Source of the DNA: Mesocentrotus franciscanus
Lineage: Eukaryota > Echinodermata > Echinoidea > Camarodonta > Strongylocentrotidae
Direction of reading: 5' to 3'
Assembly: GCA_037976565.1 (NCBI GenBank)
Contig: CP137682.1
Span: 186,001 to 250,000, forward strand
Length of the DNA stretch: 64,000 bases
Of the stretch, positions 24,796-36,010 are shown piece by piece. Each line of letters opens with the position of its first letter. The stretch's first letter is position 1. The translations under genes were made by a program, and so were the position numbers. The notes under the pieces were generated by a model that made no database searches, was not told the origin of the DNA, and saw nothing but the letters and a program-made list of their open reading frames with translations.

Positions 24796-24936
24796 ATACA
24801 AATATACACTGTCTTGAGAGGTTCTGGTTGAAACTATGGGCAAGAGGTGACTCTCTGCTGGTACCACTGGAGTCACCGAGGCCCATAGTCATAACCAGTA
24901 CCTCGAAAGGAAGGCAGCGTATATTTGTTTTATATA
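24796..24936. repeat. Large imperfect hairpin, foldback element D (inverted)
   Basis: Left ACAAATATACACTG pairs with right GCAGCGTATATTTGT, followed by TTTATAT. Inner arms AGGTTCTGGTT/AACCAGTACCT, ACTATGGGC/GCCCATAGT and GGTGACTC/GAGTCACC flank apex tctgctggtaccactg. Arms unlike A, B or C. Confidence 0.88.
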
Positions 24937-25028
24937 AAAAATCAAACAATTATTTTTCCCAAAATTTATATTATTATTTTAAAAAACAAAAACATTTTAA
25001 TCATTTAAAAGATATATAAAAAATAAGC

Positions 25029-25075
25029 CGTAAATAGGACTTTTAGTTGAGGTACTATTTACGGCTCGGGAAAAT
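25029..25075. repeat. Short hairpin, foldback element E
   Basis: AGCCGTAAATAG pairs with CTATTTACGGCT around a short loop; followed by CGGGAAAATAGTGTG and CCAAT/E-box pair 4. Smaller relative of the neighbouring foldbacks. Confidence 0.7.
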
Positions 25076-25093
25076 AGTGTGTTTATATTTGAT

Positions 25094-25116
25094 CATGTGA
25101 CACACTTTTAACCAAT
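25094..25116. promoter_or_regulatory. CCAAT/E-box pair 4 (inverted)
   Basis: CATGTG, 12 bp, then CCAAT; same geometry as pair 3. Confidence 0.4.
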
Positions 25117-25417
25117 CAGAAAACAATACATGTTTGATGCCGGATATAATATTGTATATGTAATTTCATGGTTAATAATCAGATGATTTTGATCAATTTT
25201 TGAAACTATGGCTTGTTATTATAACAACGTTGTTGCTGATAATTAACTGAAACTCGACATATCTTCTGTTGAACTAGTGGATGGTGTTTTCTTCGGCATA
25301 ATAATTGTAATCTTGTTAAGAATCGCAGGTTTAGCCATCAGTCATAATTGACTCCAATGTGATTTTTATGGTCGATATAATTTTAAAAAGCAGAGTATAC
25401 TACATTAACGTTCGCAT

Positions 25418-25565
25418 CCTGCCGGGTACCCACTTAACACCTGGGTGGAGAATGGCATTTCGTCTTGCCAAAGGACGTTAGTGCCGGGCTGGGATTTGAA
25501 CCAAGTACCTTGTGAACTACAGTCCGGCGACTTTAATATCCACTAGACTATAACACGCTTGAACA
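25418..25565 (-). mobile_element. tRNA-derived SINE
   Basis: On the minus strand it reads tatagtctagtggatattaa (A-box-like) and then GGTTCAAATCC (B box), followed by a non-tRNA body with cctttggcaagacgaaatg. This is a pol III SINE head, not a functional tRNA. A related body fragment is at 33198-33290. Confidence 0.8.
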
Positions 25566-26500
25566 GTTATGTAGATACATTTGGGCAGAGGAGGAGGTGG
25601 GGGGTCAGTTTCATTGGCTGCTTTGGGCGCCGTAATCCATGCATATGCCACTGTTTATAAAGAGTTATCAATTGGTTTCAAGGTAAAGTTGGTTTGGACA
25701 AGGAGCATTATTAGGCTCCTCAGTTTAGATAAATCGCAACTTTATATCAGACTGGGCCCAGAATTCAAAAGATAGATGTGATTTAAACGCAGTACCAAAC
25801 CGGGAGCCGTACTGGGCGGTGTAGGTTCAGAATTTGTATCCCTATCCCATGCTTTCCTATTTAAACAAACATTGCTGATACTCAATGGGGTCATTGGAAT
25901 GCCATAGAAGCGGTAGAGGCGTTGGTTTACAGGTTTGTATGACTTTCACGAATGTCTAATTTCTAATTATTAAAAAAAAAATTTAGCAGGCGTACACATT
26001 TTTAACCAAAGGCATCCAGTATTTATATTGTTCGCCAAAATGTATTTATTTTTTGGTACGAAAACAATACTTGTAATTATTGGATTAGGCCACAGTTTTG
26101 AGATGTAGAGTGTGTGGGGGGCTGGGCGGCAAGAATTATAGCCCACGTACTGACAGACAATTTCAGTCTACTATGATATTTCAAATGCCGTGCGAAGATT
26201 CTTTGATCTCTTTTTCATTTGTAATTTAATTAATGAACATTGCTTTGCAAAAAGTGCTCTAGTTTTTAGGGAGGAGGCGAAATTCGCAAAAGGAGGGGCG
26301 GTAGGGTGCGAATTCGGAACTCCACCAGACATTATCTTTGTGATTCAGACTTAAAATGACGACTGTCACCTGGATCCAGATCTTATGTTATGTATCACTC
26401 GACCGATAACCTACATCGTTTCTGAACACACGCTTTGCCCTACAGAACACACTGCCCCCATCCTAAAATTAATCTTGATTTTAATGGGGGGGGGGGGCAT

Positions 26501-27032
26501 TTTAAAGGTACTATGTCCCATTTGCAGGCCAAAAAAATGAAAAGGTTAAATTCCAACGGCATTTGAAAGACAATACTAATTTAGAACTTCCCTAAAAAAG
26601 GGCTTGAAAATGTCTTTAAGTGGGAAAATAACGACTATTAGTTGTCGAATCGACTTAAGTGATATAATACAGTAAGTAATAGTCTGATTTTCAGACCATT
26701 GTACCGAATGGTCGTACGTTTTATGCTGCGCAAAGATTCAATCAGTTTAATTTTGGCCATTACAAGAAGTGGGTTATTGATGTAGACAAATGCTCATGTA
26801 CCCTTTACAGCTCATTTTATGTATGTTATTACCAAAGATGAAAAAAAGCCAGTCAGTCAATAGTGTCTGACAGTGAAGTCTAGCAAGTAAACGGGTTTCC
26901 TTGCATAATTTGAATATTAGGACACTGCTAACGTTTAAATTTCACAGATAGGACATACATGACATATTCATAATTCCTGCAAAGTTCTACAGAATTTGAT
27001 GTTGGCTGCAAAAGGGACATAGTATCTTTAAA
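26501..27032. mobile_element. TTAA-type MITE, family T4
   Basis: Left TTTAAAGGTACTATGTCCC and right GGGACATAGTATCTTTAAA are inverse over about 19 bp with one mismatch, extending into TTTGCAG/CTGCAAA. Flanking poly-G tracts. No ORF. Confidence 0.9.
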
Positions 27033-27397
27033 GGAGGGAGGGGTAGGGTGAAAGTTCTGAACCACACCATACACTTTGTACAGGTTTTGGACTACAAATA
27101 ATGTCTGGCACCTGGAATCAGGTCTTTAATTATATGTATTATTTGACCGATAGCCTAATTTGCTTTCTGAGAACACATTACATATTGGTTGCCAGGCATA
27201 TCATTACCAAAGCAACGGGACCTAAGAGGACCTTCCATCAAAATAGTATTCTGCTTGATGATAGCATCTACTCGCGATAAATTCTATTTTTCATCTCACT
27301 ATGTTGGCGTTGCTTAGGAGAAGACAACCCCTAGCAACCAAAATTGCCGATTTAGCTAATATCAAAGTGTCAACTTTAGAGCCCTATAATTTTATTA
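27033..27397. other. Non-coding stretch
   Basis: No exon recognised between the T4 element and the open frame at 27398. It includes a local echo (accacaccatacacttt, ctggcacctggaatcagg) of sequence at 26320-26400 on the other side of T4, suggesting an older diverged duplication that T4 interrupts or joins. Confidence 0.4.
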
Positions 27398-27789
27398 TTA
27401 GAAAAGCAATAATTTTGGAATTTTGATATAATATTGACCAGAGTTATGGACAGTTTTTTCAGAGAGTTTCAAGTCAGAAGTCATCAACATTTTGTTTAAA
27501 CATGGAGAAATATGTATTTTGAGGCATTTCATATTTTTTGAAAAACTTGTAAAAATTGGCTCATGATAGTTATCCAAATTATCCTCAAGCCTATTAATTG
27601 TGTTAGCTTCTGATGGGAAGTTTAATTCCCTTGCATATGACACCACACACATGGTAAAATGAGGTTCCCTTAAAAAGGCATCTCCAAAATCGTTCAACCT
27701 AGAAATTTTGCAGGGAGGTGCCCTGATGAACACGTTGATACCCAACGACATTTTACAATATTCCATGTATCGAAAACCTCCTTTACCCT
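27398..27789 (-). CDS. Candidate terminal exon, unrecognised protein
   Basis: A strong acceptor context on the minus strand (pyrimidine tract ending TTTTTACCTAG) precedes about 130 open codons that end in TAA at 27398. The peptide includes SLGINVFIRAPPCKISRLND, FLREPHFTMCVVSYARELNF and NNRLEDNLDNYHEPIF-like text, with varied composition unlike low-complexity shadows. I do not recognise it. It may be a host exon or a piece of a transposon-encoded protein. Upstream exons would lie at higher coordinates and were not found. Confidence 0.35.
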
Positions 27790-27849
27790 CTAGGTAAAAA
27801 CAACAAAATATCAGCAACTCACACACGCAAATGCGGGAGATCGCGCACA

Positions 27850-29886
27850 CACACAATCGTGTTAACGTAATGGCGGAACTCTATGCTTTATACTCACCCT
27901 TGCATTATGCATTTAAGTACCCAAGCAAACGTTTCACAACATCAAAAGGAAGAAATAAAGAACAAGAATAGATCTAGAAGAAGAAGAGCCATTTTTGTTC
28001 AAGTTATCTAAATGAGGGATAAATGTAGACTATCCTGTTGAAATATAATTGTCGTGAATATTGTGATATGATGTAATAAGAAATACTACTTTTAATATGC
28101 TACTACATGTAATAATATTTTGACCGATTTTATCATCGCGTTTGTATTTTGAAACAATTGCATGTCTTTCCATAAATAAAAATGTCAACTTTAATATCAG
28201 TATTAGGTTTTTGATGAATCGAGCCACATTATTGTCACGTTCTACACAGTAAACGAATAAACAATACATTAACGTCGTCAACTAAAAAGGTAATTTTCTT
28301 CTCTCTTTTTAATTTAACATGGCATATTGGCCTTGAATAGCAAAAACTGTTTTTGAGTAATTGGCCTATATATTTATTTGCTCGCGCTTTCTCAACACTG
28401 CATTTATCAGCTTATGATCACCTACTTATCCTAATCGTATTAGAATTAAATTCGATTGTCAACAGTTAAACTAATGAAGGTGTTCATGTTATTCGTGCAC
28501 GATATTAGATTAAGTGAAAAGAATTAAAATTCCAATACTTTCACGTTTATAGAATATTCAGATTTTCACTTTTTGCCTAAATATGTAATAGAGTAAATAC
28601 CCTGGACGTAAAGTCGATAATCAGAGTACATTGGTGAGCATTAACCAAACTCCCTCTATCGCTACGTTGTATTAAGTGTGTATTTTCGGTATTTGAATTT
28701 CCATTATTTCTTTAGAAAACGACATTAGAAGTTCGCCGATTATTTTGTACAGCCATGAAGCCATAAACATACAAAAACAAACTACTGTTTGGAAATCGTT
28801 CCTCTTTGCTAACCTTCTTCCAACCGCATAGCATTATTTGGTTTCTAAACATAATGCACAACCATCACAATGGATTCTCTTTATTTTTAGGTGTAATTTA
28901 TATATTTTTATTTCATCTCACAGCAGCCAACAGCACAAGAGGAATGAAAGCTATCTTAATGATTTGAATCATAATGCAAATATTTAAATTCGAAAAGTCA
29001 TATTTGTAAATGTAATGGAGTTTGACCGATGCTGAGCACATAAAGGCCTGTGATATCACTACGAGTATACTATAACATGTCCTATCATCTGTACTATCAG
29101 AAGACTAGGAATCAATTTATGTTCATTATAATTAAATAAATATTTCAAATACATTTATGTAATAATACAGGTTTGTATAGCTCATAAGTCTAAGGTTTAT
29201 AGCTCCACCTTGTGGTGATATGTCAGGTATTCACTACAAGATAGATCATCAGATGTATGAAGCAAGCTTAATTATTACAATTTACTTATTTTGCATTGTA
29301 CATGATACATCCGTATATATTGTATGTACGTTTTGTATATATATATATATATGTATAAACGAATCCCACTCAACACATTAGATAAACTGCCGAAGGCATA
29401 TTTTTTGTTCACATAGTAAAGTATATCAGATGAAGAGATCTTCGTCATTGTCAATAACACCTTTGAACAACACATTTGAAATAAATCATTTATAAAAATA
29501 AAAAAAATGAAATTGTATGTACATGTTTTACAGCCTATATGTGATTAACAAACAAGTTGATACAGGTGTGGAATATTTTGAAAGTCCGAAGTTAAATATT
29601 CTACCAGCAACAGCTACAACAAGTTTTATCTTTAATTTTCCGGCATTTTTTCGTATGTTTTACAACCCCCCCCCCCCTCCCCTCTCCTGTATCATTAAGC
29701 CTCGTTCAGATATGACGAGCGTTTTTTCTTTTATGATGAAGTAACGAAAAAGTGTAATACGCCTCACATATCTGATTCTTATTAACATAAAGCTCAGTGA
29801 ATACGCGCAGTTGCATTCATTAACACACACCACACACTCACACACACTGTATGACATTTATATATTATCTGATTAATCAAACTCTG
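27850..29886. other. Non-coding stretch
   Basis: No exon recognised. Contains a TA microsatellite (about 29336-29352), a poly-C tract (29666-29682) and CA repeats (about 29823-29848). Confidence 0.45.
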
Positions 29887-29890
29887 TTAA

Positions 29891-30613
29891 CCCTAATAAG
29901 GCCGGGCTATTTGAGTTCTTAATACGGCCGGCCGGTGGGGGCGATCGCCGCGAAAATTTGCACGCATGTCAAGTGAAGTGTATAGAATACTATAGTAATT
30001 TCAATCTTTTGAAAATATTACTAATTTGCATATTTATGGTAAATTATGCAAATAAGGTCCAAAAATTCACATTTTTACCCATAAATCATATATTCTTCAT
30101 TTTAAGCTTTCTTTTCCACTACATATATTTGTTAGACCATTTGGAATAATACTTCAAAAAAAATTTGGAAGAGCCAGGTTATTCCTTATCTTATCTCTTG
30201 TTTTGATAATTTCTTATGTATTTCATTGTTTTTTTAACTTATGTATTTTATTGTTTTTGTTGTTTTATTTCATTTCTAACTATAATTCAACTATTTTGAC
30301 CCCAAAACAAACACCTAAACTTTAAACAAGACCAAATAACCAATGTTTTATCTCTTTTAGGAAAAATGATATTTCCATATGTTTTGTACAAAAATCACGA
30401 AAATGAGCGATTTTCGGGCCGACATGTAAAGACAAAAGGTCACGTGACTTTGTAACGGTAGGTCCGATTTTCAAAAAAATTGTTTTAAAAGATGCGCAAG
30501 ACTCGAAAGAATGAAGTCATGAAGCGGCGGGGCGTCATCCGTATGCGTTTCTGAACAATCAGAAAAATCGCGGAGGGGAAGGGGGGCCATGATGGCCCCC
30601 GGCCTTATTAGGG
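29891..30613. mobile_element. piggyBac-like MITE
   Basis: Flanked on both sides by TTAA (29887-29890 and 30614-30617). The ends CCCTAATAAGGCCGGG and its exact inverse are 16-bp perfect terminal repeats. TTAA targets with ends starting CCYT are typical of piggyBac. About 723 bp, no transposase. The interior is GC-rich near the ends and AT-rich in the middle. Confidence 0.88.
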
Positions 30614-30847
30614 TTAAGCCTTTTCAAGCCTTTTTAAAACTAAAATTATTATTTTTCTTAGTGGGTTGACGAGTCAAATCGACTACCTTCTCTTATGTAC
30701 ACCATAATATATCTGCGCTTAAAAAAAAACCGATGTGGTTTTAAAAGGCCTAAAACCTGCGGATGGCCTAATCAGTAAAATCATGTTATATTGGTGTAAT
30801 ACTGTGACGAATTAAGATTTATCGTTTTATTGATACATAATGTACAA

Positions 30848-31017
30848 TTAAAGGAAAAGCACGGGATATTTCACTTGGTGTTCGTTTTCCTGATAATCCT
30901 TAAAATAATGATGAGTTACTAATCGATCACATATTCAATCTCAAAGGAATTTTGACCCTGTAACATAAAAAGTTACAATTAAACTTTTTTCCCAAAAATT
31001 GAGTGTATCTCCTTTAA
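30848..31017. mobile_element. Possible TTAA-type element, weak ends
   Basis: TTAAAGGAAAAGCAC at the left and TGTATCTCCTTTAA at the right fit the TTAA-AGG...CCT-TTAA pattern, but the arms match poorly beyond the first few bases. Confidence 0.3.
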
Positions 31018-31327
31018 TCAATGGTACCTTATATATCATGAATGGTAACGTATGAATATTTTCTGTCACAGATAAATATAAACACGATAATGCATGATAA
31101 AATATATTTAATGCCGCAAGATGGGCTATATATAACATAATTTTACGATTGATTGTTTATAAATTTTGAAGTTACAGGCCCCTATTAACAAAACACTCTC
31201 TGCCGTTATATTGTATGTTTTATTCATTAAGAAAATAATAGATGCAAATTTAGATACTCACTTATCCAATTTAACAGCCAACTAGGCAACTACTACATTA
31301 TTTACAACTGTTTTACATACATTTTGT

Positions 31328-31869
31328 TTAAAGTGACTCAGTAACATTGTTGAAGGTTGATGAAAAAATTGCGTAATTTTTGTATGAAATGTTACTTATT
31401 ATATTCCTTCTAATGTACTTACCCTCTAACATGCAAAAAATCCGGAAAAAATTCTCAAACCACAAAGATATCTATGGTTTTCTTTGAAGGCGTCACTGTG
31501 CAACACCCTCTAACAGTGATTACCAGTAAATTCTCCAAACCATTTTTGAATTTTCCCAACCGTTTTCCCATGAAAAAAAGACATAAAACAGGCTATAAAA
31601 AACCTTTCAACACTAAAATGTCTGGAATGCTATATAGAGCCTATCCATTGCCTTGTGACGATTTACATTAACCTAAAATGTAAATAAATTGTAATAATAT
31701 AGTGGGAGAATTAAGGAATAGATCAGATCAGTTTTTCCCAATTTGTATCATTAATAATGGTCCATTTTCGCTCAAATTTTCGGATTATCTTTAATTGTAC
31801 ATCGAGCATGGAAGTCACTACCTTAGTAGCACTTTCTCTCATCTTAACAATGTTACCAAGTCCCTTTAA
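31328..31869. mobile_element. TTAA-type MITE, family T1 copy 2
   Basis: Inverted relative of 12884-13384. Left end TTAAAGTGACTCAGTAAC, right end GTTACCAAGTCCCTTTAA. Interior shares long stretches with copy 1 in reverse complement. Confidence 0.85.
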
Positions 31870-31889
31870 TATATTCTTTATACTGTTTA

Positions 31890-33045
31890 TAGGTTTTCCC
31901 GCCCAACTTCGTAAGCTTAGCATCCGAATTAACGTTACGTTCATTCAAGTTCGTGCGAAAGTGAATGGTTATGTAGATCAACATTCAAAAAGCTAATTTC
32001 GTCGTTCAATTTGATTTGGTAGCAAGCGATTTCATACTTTTGTCACGGAGACGTGCAAAACGAGCATTCAATTTAGAAAAGCGTGCAAAGAGCATTCAAT
32101 TCGCGCCGGACAGACGGTTGTATGTATTCGAGCATTCAATTTCGTGATTAGGCATACAAATGTGACATTTGTGCATTGCTTTTTATTTGATGTTAATTTG
32201 TCACTTCTGTTTGAATAATTTAATGCTAAGTTTACTTGTAGGAATGACATGCGTATTCGTTAGCAGATATATGTCATTACACAGGTAACTGTCCCCAGAG
32301 AAGGTGCACAATTTGTGACTTCTCTTCTAAGCACAAACTATAGGATATACACAGATCCTGGACAGCGGTAGAGTTGAGCTTTAATAGACATGGACATGAT
32401 GGAAACAAAATACAATGATGAATAGAGAAAAAGATGTAAAATGAAAAGAAAGAAAGATGAACTACTCAATCAAGATTGATCAAAACAAACCATTCAAAAA
32501 ATAACCTCATTTATAATAAAAAATATGAAGACATGTATAAACGGAAATTTTTCAACAAAAATAAATATCGAAAGAAAGAGAAAACATTAAATGCAATATA
32601 AATGTATCAGACAAATAAAGAGATTGAATAATTTGAAATCATGTCAGAAAAGATCATAGAGAAAAAGAAATAATAAATGAACATGAAAAAGTGAATATCC
32701 GAATAAACATCGAACCTCATACAATGATTATGAGGTCTAGTTTTAATTTGAATGACCCGATTGCGAAAGAGGTTGCCCATAGACGAAAATGAAACCGCAA
32801 TTCGCCAAAGAATTCTCCTCCCACTCAACATTGAAAATTGAATGACGCTTACGCATTTCAAAATTAACTAACCAAGCTTTAATTTGAATGTGCATGTTTA
32901 GAAAATTCGGTGACTCGAAACGAAATTTAATGCAAAAAGTTTTAAAATGCAACAGGGGAGCAACCAGTGGAGATAATTCGCTCGAACATGAATGCACGTT
33001 AGTGAAATTGATCGCTGCTTTGACGAAATTGGCCGGGAAAACCTA
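31890..33045. mobile_element. TIR element W3 with reiterated ATTCAATTT words
   Basis: Left end TAGGTTTTCCCGCCCAAC and right end the inverse of TAGGTTTTCCCGGCCAAT; both edges abut TA, a possible TA target duplication. The left third repeats GAGCATTCAATTT (about 32061, 32091, 32131) and the right third carries the inverse TTTAATTTGAATG (about 32741, 32878). No transposase. Open frames are short and on both strands. Confidence 0.7.
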
Positions 33046-33197
33046 TAATATCCACTTTTAAGATATTAACAATTGCTCAATAAATATGCCACTGTTAAGT
33101 ATTCATTTTTAAATATGTACACTGTCATTACCCCCCGGTTTAAGCGTGACTGATATTACGGCGCTCTAGCACTTCAATGAACTAATTCCTACTCGGT

Positions 33198-33290
33198 TTC
33201 CATTTACCTCAACTGGGTGGAGAGTGACAAAATAATGTAGACTAATGTCTTGCCAAAGGACACTTGTGCCGTGACACTTGTGTTAGTCTT
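33198..33290 (-). mobile_element. SINE body fragment
   Basis: Shares ctgggtggagartg and cttgccaaaggac with the SINE at 25418-25565, without the tRNA-like head. Confidence 0.55.
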
Positions 33291-33340
33291 AAAATGATGC
33301 GAATATTCCTACTTTTCCAAACGTAATAACAATAACAAAT

Positions 33341-33640
33341 AATAAAAAAGCAATAAGGACAATGATAATAATAATAACAATAATAATAATAATAATAACA
33401 ATAATAATAGTATCAATTATAATAATGAATAATAATGATAATGATGATAGTTATGATAATATTAATGATAATAATCATAATTATGATGGTAATAATAATA
33501 GTTATTAATAATAAAAAAACAAGATTATTATCATATTTGTAATATTAATCATGATAATAATATTATTAATAATCATAATTATAATAATTATAATTTAATA
33601 ATAATAATTATAAAAATAATTATAAAAACACAAAAACAAT
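33341..33640. repeat. AAT/ATA-rich microsatellite
   Basis: About 300 bp of imperfect AAT, GAT and ATT triplets, immediately downstream of the F5/8C gene's last exon on the minus strand. Confidence 0.9.
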
Positions 33641-33675
33641 ACAGTTTAGTAGAAGTCTTGATGCTCTAAAACTGT

Positions 33676-33819
33676 CTATTCAGCTTTGCCAAGAACTTCA
33701 TATCTCATGGCCTGTTGCCCCTGCCACGTGAGTGGGTGTATTCTGACGTATCGAGCAATGATCGGTCGAGGGAACAGTATAGTCTCCGGAGTGTGTTGAT
33801 TGTAGTTTGCTGCGTAGAC
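33676..33819 (-). CDS. EGF-SRCR-F5/8C protein, last exon (C-terminal part of second F5/8C domain)
   Basis: Minus strand: acceptor GATCTTCAG, then VYAANYNQHTPETILFPRP, ARYVRIHPLTWQGQQAMRYE and VLGKAE, then TAG (33676-33678). ARYVRIHP--W and the closing beta strand RYEVLG are the standard end of an F5/8 type C (discoidin) domain. The closing Cys usual at the end of the domain is absent; the protein stops three residues after LG. Phase 0 entry matches the previous exon (37030-37179). The intron sits just before VYAANY, the same place as in the first F5/8C domain. Confidence 0.9.
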   Translation of the reverse strand, partial: VYAANYNQHTPETILFPRPIIARYVRIHPLTWQGQQAMRYEVLGKAE

Positions 33820-34464
33820 CTGAAGATCATGAGAACGAAATTATAATTTAAAGGGCATTGCATGGATTTTTCGGTTCAATTAAAATTACAAAATATGTCT
33901 CGCAGCATATTAGCTGAGTTGCAAATGTGTTCTCACAAAGAAACATACAATTTGAAATACAAGTACATGAATTGCTATTGATTAGACATGATAGAATTGG
34001 GTAAAAACGATGTCTAATCAATATATGTAAGCTGAATATGAGTATCAGATATGATTACATATAAACATGTACAACGGCATACTAGCGTATACTAGGTATA
34101 GGCGCAACTTATCCAGGGGGAGGGTGACCTCTCTTGCCAAAATTTTAACTTGATCGTTAACTTTCTGGATTTGTGAAATGATCAAGCAAATTCAATTCTG
34201 ACATAGGCCTATGTCAATCTAATGCAGTTTTGCCATGAAACATATTAGATGAAACATAAAATTAGATGTAATCACAATTTTTACAATCTCGCTGCCCAAA
34301 AGAAATTCTTAGCAAGATCGTTGAATAAGTGTTTTTGTATGCAGGGGGTCGCAAATATGATTTAAAAAAAACATAGGCAATGAAAACTGGGTGGGGATTG
34401 GAAAAATTCTACTTAAGCTGCACATTATCGCCCATCATTCAAATTCGAAGTCGCATCTAAAAAC

Positions 34465-34883
34465 TTTAAAGGTAAAGACCAGTTTTGGAAACGCCCCTCT
34501 TTCAAAAAAAAATGAAATGGAAGCTCTCATTACCAATCATGTGAAAGAATATGTTTTGACTAATACGTGATGATACGAATTTTGCCGGGAAAGTCGGGAA
34601 ACCGCCTACTAATTGATATATTTGGTAAATTATTATATCTACCGGGACCAAATAGATATCGCGCACGTGGTCGCGTAGTCCCATATACATCTTTCTGTGT
34701 ACAGTGCTTGTAACTTTACCAAGACTGGGCCAAATTTCTTATCATTTTGATGATTCCAGAACCTTGCAGTACACACCAATACTCATATGCTATATATATA
34801 GATGATCAACCTTTTCTGATCGATTCCACAACGTTTCTTTCACAATGCAATCGCATGACCAGAACTGGTCTTTATCTTTAAAA
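34465..34883. mobile_element. TTAA-type MITE, family T5 copy 1
   Basis: Left TTTAAAGGTAAAGACCAG, right CTGGTCTTTATCTTTAAA; the arms pair over 24 bp with two mismatches. The right 190 bp is closely similar to 45430-45626 (copy 2), but the arms of the two copies differ in matched fashion. Confidence 0.9.
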
Positions 34884-35263
34884 AGTAATTAGCTGCCATT
34901 GTCATATGTATAAAGAAAATGTTAAACATTTCAACACCAACAAACATTCACACATAAATTTCGGCTACGAATCAGAAGACAACCCACCTTCTTCTTCTGT
35001 CTTTTCAAATGTATCTCTTCGATTTTTTTTTCTCATCTAGATATTTATTTAGTTGTCTTCTCCAAATTATTTTTCATGATTGCATTTGTGTTTATTGAAA
35101 GCAGGGTATTTTATCGACATTGTAACCCCTGTTGTAATGTATTTTTCAATTGCGCCATCATTCGATGAAGGCGTGCATAGAGCGACTTCCGGTTCATGTG
35201 CCCAAGCATCATCACGCGCGCTTCAAGAGTTGGTGACGCATTGAGTGATCTTTCAAGTTGGGT

Positions 35264-36010
35264 GTTAAGGGCTGGTGTTAGTGTATAATAAACACTAACA
35301 CAAGCCCTAAACACCGAAATGGAAATCAGCTGGTGTTAAGGCTTTGACCTCTGAATATTGTCAACTTCCGGTAGCTAGTGTTATCGATTTTGCAAAATTG
35401 TCGTCTGCTTAAAGGTATTACAAAGTTTTGGTATGGGGTCATGAATTTGGTTCAAATGAACATATTGGAAGTAAATGCGATTTTACAATATTCAATGATC
35501 GTTGTCGCGGTTGAAATCGAGTCTAAAGTGATGAAATTGTAAATAATAAACTCTTTATGTTGTATAGCGCCCTCTCAAGACTGATATTGCTTTACCTTTA
35601 AAACAATGTTTCTTGACTACAATCGACCGATTTGCTATTCCCGTTTGGAAATTATATATCAGAACTGCATATTCTGAGATTTTCATGGTCGCAGCTACCA
35701 TGGAATGGCTTTAGGCGCTATTTGAAATATTTGAAATTTACCGGTAAATTTTTTTCATTCAATTTGCTCGAAATCAGAAGTGATATAGGGGCTAATTTTT
35801 TTAGTGCTTATAATACATTCGCAGGGGCATCCAAATATATCAAAAATTTAAAGAATGACTATCCATCCAATTTCAAAATTTCCCAAAACTTTGCATTACC
35901 TTTAACCGAACTTTGTGGCTGGTGTATTTTACTTACGAATGTCCTATTCACTAACACTAGCCCCTAGGGATTAAGCAAATGTTTCCAGTTTCCAGTTCGG
36001 TGTTAGCGTT
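35264..36010. repeat. Repeat with GGTGTTAGTG words, split by a T6 element
   Basis: Words ctggtgtta and aacactaac recur on both sides of the element at 35409-35905, including the hairpin GTGTTAGTGTATAATAAACA around 35278-35300. No coding content. Confidence 0.45.
35409..35905. mobile_element. TTAA-type MITE, family T6
   Basis: Left TTAAAGGTATTACAAAGTTT and right AAACTTTGCATTACCTTTAA are inverse with few mismatches. The single frame across it is not supported as a gene. Confidence 0.85.

Noticed and set aside
25418..25565. Possible tRNA gene (A- and B-box-like sequences)
   Set aside because: It does not fold into a proper cloverleaf and is followed by a repeated body, so it is a SINE head.
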